Positions 16,247 through 20,123 of a DNA stretch of 20,123 bases are shown here, piece after piece (positions within the stretch are counted from its first letter, which is position 1; each line of letters begins with the position of its first letter). The stretch is from positions 1-20,123 of the IMG/VR virus record IMGVR_UViG_3300027911_000079; one strand, given 5' to 3'. A program made the position numbers and the translations under genes. The notes beneath the pieces are model-generated. The model was not told the origin of the DNA and did not search any database. It worked only from the letters and a program-made list of their open reading frames with translations. Source of the DNA: a virus.

Positions 16247-17686
16247 TCAGGTTCCCGGCGTCGTAACGGCGAAAAGTTCGTCGATCGTGAACGGCGCTTG
16301 CGTACCGCCATACCGCAAACGGAATTGCTGACGACGTGTCGCACCGAATTTGCGACCGATCGCGCGACGAGTGCCCGGCTGAGGTAGCGTAATTTGCCGA
16401 ACGCCGCGCCATGTGACGCCACGATCTTCGGACCAGTCTAATTGGAATGTCCCTGCTGCCGGCCCCATAGATGAGGTCGTATCGATCGAGTTCACAACGC
16501 CGCGTGATTCTTGGGTACCTACCCACGGCGTAATGATCGTGCGCGCAAGAGTGCCGGCAGGCTCCGCGGCGCTATTGATATCGGTTGTACATACGTGGCC
16601 AGTGTCGAGTCCTACGTAAGTCACGCCGCCGTCATGCTCTGTAGCGCACCGCGCGGCGTGATCCAACCGGCCCGGAGACTGCCGGTATGACCACACTTTG
16701 GTTGACGACGACAGTTCGATAGACCACACGCCCGGCAACGTAAGTACATAGAAATCATTCCCGCCATGCCCGTACGCGTAAGCCGTCAACGTTGATAATT
16801 GCGCGAGCGTCAAGCTTTGCAGCATTAAATCAACCCACATGGGCGATATAGGCTGTCCGGTCTGGCCTGTACATAACCAGATGCGACGATCTGTCGCAAC
16901 AAATACGATGTTGTCGCGGAGCACAGCAAGCGAAAGACGCGTGGCGATACCGACAGAAACCAGTGAATTGGGGTACGACGTGAAAGCAAAGTCTGTGGCC
17001 GCTCCCGGGTTGTACCACTGCTCTAAGGATCGCGAGCCCAACGGCCAGAGAACGCGACCGGATACCGCCAGTTCGACAACCCTGTCCGCGCGTGCTTCCT
17101 TCGTGGCGAAATTGCCGCCTGGTACATTAGCCGGCGCCAATGCGACCGAGCTGAACATCTTACTGTCTTGGCTGGCGTAAAAATTCGACGCTCCGGACCA
17201 TACGGTAAAATTATCCAGCACCGCGGCCGTTGATGGATCAAAATTAATCGACGCATCAAGACCAGCGTTCACGACGCCGCCAGCTACCGTTGCGGTGTAC
17301 CCCGTGCCCGCAAGCGCCGGATTGGCCGTGTTTCCGTTGGTGGCGATCACAAGCGCCGTGCGGTCTTCCGCGAATCGGATGATTGGCTGTGCCGAATTCA
17401 CGGCTACGAAGCCGGCAAGATGCGGGGAGCCTGTTTCGACACCTGACCATATCGAACCGTCTGCGTGCCCGGTCCAGATTGTTCCGAGTGCGTGCCCGAT
17501 GGCGACGCACGGTGCTGTGGACGGGCGACATACCGCGCTCAGGCCCGGGGCGCCCATCAAGCGAACCCTTGACGGCTTGCCCTCTGCTTGGTTCCGCGGC
17601 ACCACACGCACGTTCACAAGTTTGGAGGCACCTTCGTCCAGGCCGTTCGGGTCCGCAAAGGAGCCCATGATGTCAATTGTGGACAT
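16247..17686 (-). CDS. P22 gp10-like packaged-DNA stabilization protein, 479 aa
   Basis: The role would be to plug the portal and join the tail after packaging. The start ATG at 17686 follows the previous stop as TGAAATG. An in-frame start at 17761 overlaps gp4 and is rejected. The protein starts MSTIDIMGSFADPNGLDEGA and has KLVNVRVVPRNQAEGKPSRV, SRVRLMGAPGLSAVC, VWSGASNFYASQDSKMFSSV, ALAPANVPGGNFATKEARAD, LWPLGSRSLEQWYNPGAATD and RIWLCTGQTGQPISPMWVDL, ending QFRLRYGGTQAPFTIDELFA. The repeated beta-rich blades, the size (P22 gp10 is 472 aa) and its place after a gp4-like gene fit the gp10 family. A long Ala/Gly-rich mid part suggests a propeller-like fold. Confidence 0.85.
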   Translation of the reverse strand: MSTIDIMGSFADPNGLDEGASKLVNVRVVPRNQAEGKPSRVRLMGAPGLSAVCRPSTAPCVAIGHALGTIWTGHADGSIWSGVETGSPHLAGFVAVNSAQPIIRFAEDRTALVIATNGNTANPALAGTGYTATVAGGVVNAGLDASINFDPSTAAVLDNFTVWSGASNFYASQDSKMFSSVALAPANVPGGNFATKEARADRVVELAVSGRVLWPLGSRSLEQWYNPGAATDFAFTSYPNSLVSVGIATRLSLAVLRDNIVFVATDRRIWLCTGQTGQPISPMWVDLMLQSLTLAQLSTLTAYAYGHGGNDFYVLTLPGVWSIELSSSTKVWSYRQSPGRLDHAARCATEHDGGVTYVGLDTGHVCTTDINSAAEPAGTLARTIITPWVGTQESRGVVNSIDTTSSMGPAAGTFQLDWSEDRGVTWRGVRQITLPQPGTRRAIGRKFGATRRQQFRLRYGGTQAPFTIDELFAVTTPGT

Positions 17687-17687
17687 T

Positions 17688-18374
17688 TCAACCTCGAACG
17701 AGGCGCAACCATTGCTGCCCCCTGGCCCAATCGCGCCACCGCTTGTTGACGCGTTCGGCATCCATGACTATCGGATCGGTCGGGCTGAGCACGCGGCCGT
17801 AGGAGCCCATGATGCGGCGCCCCAACAGCAGCGCCGCGTCGTGCACGCCCTCCGGCGGAAGCGTCACAGGGTCGGTGCCGGCCGCGTTGGTGAGTGCAGG
17901 CACCCGGCCGCCGAACTCAATCAGCGCCCGCACAGCGGCCCGTGGCGGCTGCCATGCGGTAACCAGCACAGAGCCGTCCGTCTGTCGTTCTTGGTGCCAT
18001 TTTGTGATGACCCCAACTTGCGTCGTACGCACCACGTCGGCAATCGGCGCCATCCGGGTTTCGCGGTTCACGGTTGCGCTGATGTCGTTCATGTAGATGG
18101 CGCGCACCGCGACGGCGTCGTTCTGTACCAGGTATGAACTACTACCGGTGCCGATTGAAAAAGAGTAGACACTACCCGGCACGCCGGGGGGCAATGTCGC
18201 CGTAACGCGGCTGATGAGGTATTGGCACGCACCATCCGCTTGTTCATTGCGCAGGATGTCATTGAGCACAGATACATTATTCGCCAAATCTGACGCATCG
18301 GGCGATTCCGTAGCGTCGATAATGCCGAACAACCGAAGCGCTTGCGTTATGACGTATGCCGCATTGACGGTCAT
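17688..18374 (-). CDS. P22 gp4-like tail accessory / head-tail joining protein, 228 aa
   Basis: GAGGAATTCTG precedes the ATG. In P22, gp4 binds the portal and is needed for tail attachment. The protein starts MTVNAAYVITQALRLFGIID, with ASDLANNVSVLNDILRNEQA, then a beta-rich middle (VYSFSIGTGSSSYLV, NDAVAVRAIYMND, VGVITKWHQER) and a helical C-terminus (GVHDAALLLGRRIMGSYGRV) ending WARGQQWLRLVRG. The N-terminal helical pair with A..LNDIL is typical of this family. It is longer than P22 gp4 (166 aa), mostly in the middle. It is followed by the gp10-like gene with a one-base gap, the same order as in P22-like phages. Confidence 0.8.
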   Translation of the reverse strand: MTVNAAYVITQALRLFGIIDATESPDASDLANNVSVLNDILRNEQADGACQYLISRVTATLPPGVPGSVYSFSIGTGSSSYLVQNDAVAVRAIYMNDISATVNRETRMAPIADVVRTTQVGVITKWHQERQTDGSVLVTAWQPPRAAVRALIEFGGRVPALTNAAGTDPVTLPPEGVHDAALLLGRRIMGSYGRVLSPTDPIVMDAERVNKRWRDWARGQQWLRLVRG

Positions 18375-18433
18375 CAGAATTCCTCAGAACCACGCACCGG
18401 CGGGAAGGAGCCGGTGATGGAGTTGATGGACAT

Positions 18434-19588
18434 TTACTGTATTCTCAAAACCGTCAAGGTGCTGTCCTTGGAATTTCCGGTCTGATTAAAAACAATTTTT
18501 CCGGACGTGGCTGCGGAATCTTTTACAGAAATTCTAATATTGGCTGCCGGAGATGTTATCACCCCGCTTAAAGATATCTGCGTTGGAGCATTTGCACCGG
18601 CTGAATTGATCCAGGCGCTAGCTATCACCGTGGTTCCATCCCATAGTTTAGCTACAAATGAACCAGCCTGAACCGTATCAACTAACGTTACTGTACCAGA
18701 GGCAAACCACGTTCCCGATGTGCCTTGCGCCGTGCTTGGACCATCGAAGTAGTTGGCGGTGTTGTTGAGCGCGACATCGGCGCCAAGAGAATTTGTGAGT
18801 GAGGTGAGGGCGCCGGAGATCGTATTGCACCCGAAGCCGGTATTGGTGGTCCAGGTCAGGGCGGAAGAAGCCGACGAACAAGACGGCACCGCGAGATCGG
18901 CTTCCGCCGTCGACGCCGCCGCGCCTTTGACTGTGTTCTGCGTCGCGGTCGCGAGATTCGAGTTGGCGATCGTCGCGCCGGCGATGTTACTCCCGGCGAT
19001 CGTCGCGCCGGCGATGTTACTCCCGGCGATCGTGCTGGCGGCAATGTTCGACCCGGCGATCGTCGCGCCGGCGATGTTACTCCCGGCGATCGTGCTGGCG
19101 GCAATGTTCGACCCGGCGATCGTCGCGCCAGCTATCTTGCCGCCCGTCACCGCGCCGGCAGCGATCGTGCAGGCGCCTCCGCCGGCGGCACAAGAAACGT
19201 CGGCCGAACCGAAGGCCGGGAGCCGCAGCGCCCCTAAAGTCCCGCTGGAGATATTCGCCGCGTTCGTAGCGTCGATCGAGCATGACGGCGCAACCGACAG
19301 CAATGACGCGCAATTGAGTATCTGGTAGCTCCCGTCGCCGCGAAAAAACGTTGTCGTATTATTCGGCCACGCCGGGATCGCGCCTTGAGTTGTCGAGGTG
19401 GCCAACGGGACAGGATAGTCGGTTTTCCCCTGAAATGCCGAATTCAGGCTTGTAGTCTGGCCGGGGCAGTTCACGTTTGGTACGTTGGCGCACAGCGGCG
19501 CCCCATCCATGAAACCAGACGGGGTTTGGCCCAATGCTGCCGGAGAAATCAGCAGCGCCGCTACCAGCAAAAACCTATCCCAAAACAT
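18434..19588 (-). CDS. Signal-peptide protein with pentapeptide-like repeats, 384 aa
   Basis: CTGGGAGGCGGC precedes the ATG at 19588, so this start is chosen over an in-frame one at 19684 that overlaps the previous gene. The first about 20 residues (MFWDRFLLVAALLISPAALG) form a Sec-type signal peptide, unusual in a virion gene. After TPSGFMDGAPLCANV and a mid domain, residues of about 150-215 are twelve near-perfect five-residue repeats of the type (S/A)(N/T)I-A-(G/A) (such as AGATIAGSNIAASTIAGSNI). These likely form a right-handed coil, as in pentapeptide repeat proteins. The C-terminal 110 residues look like a jelly-roll (SFVAKLWDGTTVIASAWINS). A receptor-binding or surface role is plausible. 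Confidence 0.7.
   Translation of the reverse strand: MFWDRFLLVAALLISPAALGQTPSGFMDGAPLCANVPNVNCPGQTTSLNSAFQGKTDYPVPLATSTTQGAIPAWPNNTTTFFRGDGSYQILNCASLLSVAPSCSIDATNAANISSGTLGALRLPAFGSADVSCAAGGGACTIAAGAVTGGKIAGATIAGSNIAASTIAGSNIAGATIAGSNIAASTIAGSNIAGATIAGSNIAGATIANSNLATATQNTVKGAAASTAEADLAVPSCSSASSALTWTTNTGFGCNTISGALTSLTNSLGADVALNNTANYFDGPSTAQGTSGTWFASGTVTLVDTVQAGSFVAKLWDGTTVIASAWINSAGANAPTQISLSGVITSPAANIRISVKDSAATSGKIVFNQTGNSKDSTLTVLRIQ
18965..19114 (-). repeat. Five tandem 30-bp repeats encoding the pentapeptide-like repeats
   Basis: Units at 18965, 18995, 19025, 19055 and 19085, each 30 bp. Units 1, 2 and 4 read GGCGATCGTCGCGCCGGCGA plus TGTTACTCCC on the + strand. Units 3 and 5 are a variant (GGCGATCGTGCTGGCGGCAA plus TGTTCGACCC). 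A degenerate sixth unit follows at 19115. The alternation of the two types implies recent duplication of a 60-bp pair. Confidence 0.9.
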
Positions 19589-20123
19589 TGCCGCCTCCCA
19601 GGATGCTTGTACCGATAACGAATTTCGCTGCCGGCTTGATATCAGGGTCGAACAGATGGACATTCGCAAGTTCCGCGGCCGCATCCGGCGGTGTCACGGT
19701 GCGCACGGAACTTGACGGAATGAACATGCCATCATAATCGGCCGGAACGAACGTGCTGAGATTCGCGACTGCTGACGGCACTGGTTGCGCCAGCGACGCG
19801 AGCCCGGCAAACGAAGCTGTCTTGCCGAGCGTCGGATAGTAGGGTGGTGCCCTGAGCAGCGCAGCAAGCCGCGTGGCGTCGTCCGGGGCGGCCTTGGGCG
19901 CGTTGGCGAAAGTGTTCGTGTCGGTGCTGGAGTAGCCGCCCGTACTTGATGGACCGTTGCCCCAGATGTCATCAAGGTTCCAGCGCAGCGGTAGCGGCTC
20001 CGCCGGCGGCTCGATCGACCGGTCCGGCGACACCTGGAAATCGAACACCGCAGGCCACGGGTCCCAACATGGACGCACGGCACGACCGGAAGCCTTGGTG
20101 CACACCAACAGCCCGGTCAGTCG
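19575..20123 (-). CDS. Partial hypothetical virion protein, more than 182 aa
   Basis: The frame is open to the right edge of the window. Its first visible residues are RLTGLLVCTKASGRAVRPCW, so the start lies upstream. GLxVC...DPW near the N-terminus resembles a small phage zinc-finger-like virion protein seen near portal and scaffold genes, but I cannot name it. Pro-rich and Ala-rich parts (EPPAEPLPLRWNLDDIWG, APPYYPTLGKTASFAGLASL) follow, and the end is GTSILGGGNVLG. It overlaps the next - strand gene by 14 bases, so the two are probably translated together. Confidence 0.6.
   Translation of the reverse strand, partial: RLTGLLVCTKASGRAVRPCWDPWPAVFDFQVSPDRSIEPPAEPLPLRWNLDDIWGNGPSSTGGYSSTDTNTFANAPKAAPDDATRLAALLRAPPYYPTLGKTASFAGLASLAQPVPSAVANLSTFVPADYDGMFIPSSSVRTVTPPDAAAELANVHLFDPDIKPAAKFVIGTSILGGGNVLG

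Noticed and set aside
15784-16266. 160-codon + strand frame rich in Ala and Val
   Set aside because: It mirrors the fibre-like - strand gene, has no ribosome site, and its low-complexity protein is what antisense reading of Ala/Thr-rich codons gives.
17295-18137. 280-codon + strand frame across the gp10-like and gp4-like genes
   Set aside because: It is antisense to two recognisable virion genes and has no domain of its own.
18965-19114. Tandem 30-bp repeats as a CRISPR array
   Set aside because: Units are contiguous with no spacers and stay in frame, encoding pentapeptide-like repeats.

Overview
The window is part of a tailed-phage or prophage genome, most likely a short-tailed (podovirus-type) phage of a Gram-negative, probably proteobacterial, host. 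A rightward block of early/replication genes (about 1-14474, + strand) meets a leftward block of virion genes (about 20123-14408, - strand). The virion genes look like the P22-type tail-accessory (gp4-like), DNA-stabilisation (gp10-like) and ejection-protein module. No integrase, tRNA, rRNA, CRISPR array or insertion sequence is visible. No stretch longer than about 110 bases lacks a gene.

Region 1 (1-1800) holds small unknown proteins, one of them with a DnaJ-like zinc knuckle and a DUF6011-like C-terminus. Four are preceded by the same 17-nt ribosome-binding leader. Region 2 (1800-6090) holds a cytosine-C5 methyltransferase locus with two overlapping conserved reading frames, an adenine-methyltransferase-like protein, a superfamily 2 helicase with a zinc-ribbon tail, and small ATGA-coupled genes. 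It is dotted with an AAAGCATGCTTT palindrome. Region 3 (6090-8100) holds small coiled-coil or zinc-ribbon proteins, a structured intergenic leader, and a perfect 27-bp inverted repeat inside one gene. Region 4 (8100-13231) is the replication and modification core: a DUF2800 Cas4/RecB-like nuclease, a DUF2815 single-strand-binding protein, a beta-class DNA methyltransferase, and a family A DNA polymerase with a 3'-5' exonuclease domain. Region 5 (13240-14474) holds a secreted Pro-rich peptide, two related small CxxC proteins and a GNAT acetyltransferase.

Region 6 (14408-20123, - strand) is the virion operon, read from right to left: an unknown protein cut by the window edge, a signal-peptide protein with pentapeptide-like repeats, gp4-like, gp10-like, a small fibre-like coiled-coil protein, and an ejection-like protein. 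A + strand cassette (ribbon-helix-helix regulator plus VRR-NUC nuclease, 15092-15746) interrupts it. A compact divergent promoter lies between the regulator and the ejection-like gene.

Together the polymerase, helicase, SSB and two nucleases form a self-sufficient replication/recombination set. The methyltransferases probably modify phage DNA against host restriction. The least ordinary items are the two-frame methyltransferase locus (its cytosine-methyltransferase frame is intact end to end except for one TGA), the perfect 27-bp inverted repeat, and the locally confined palindrome/tail repeat. All family assignments come from reading motifs, not from database searches.
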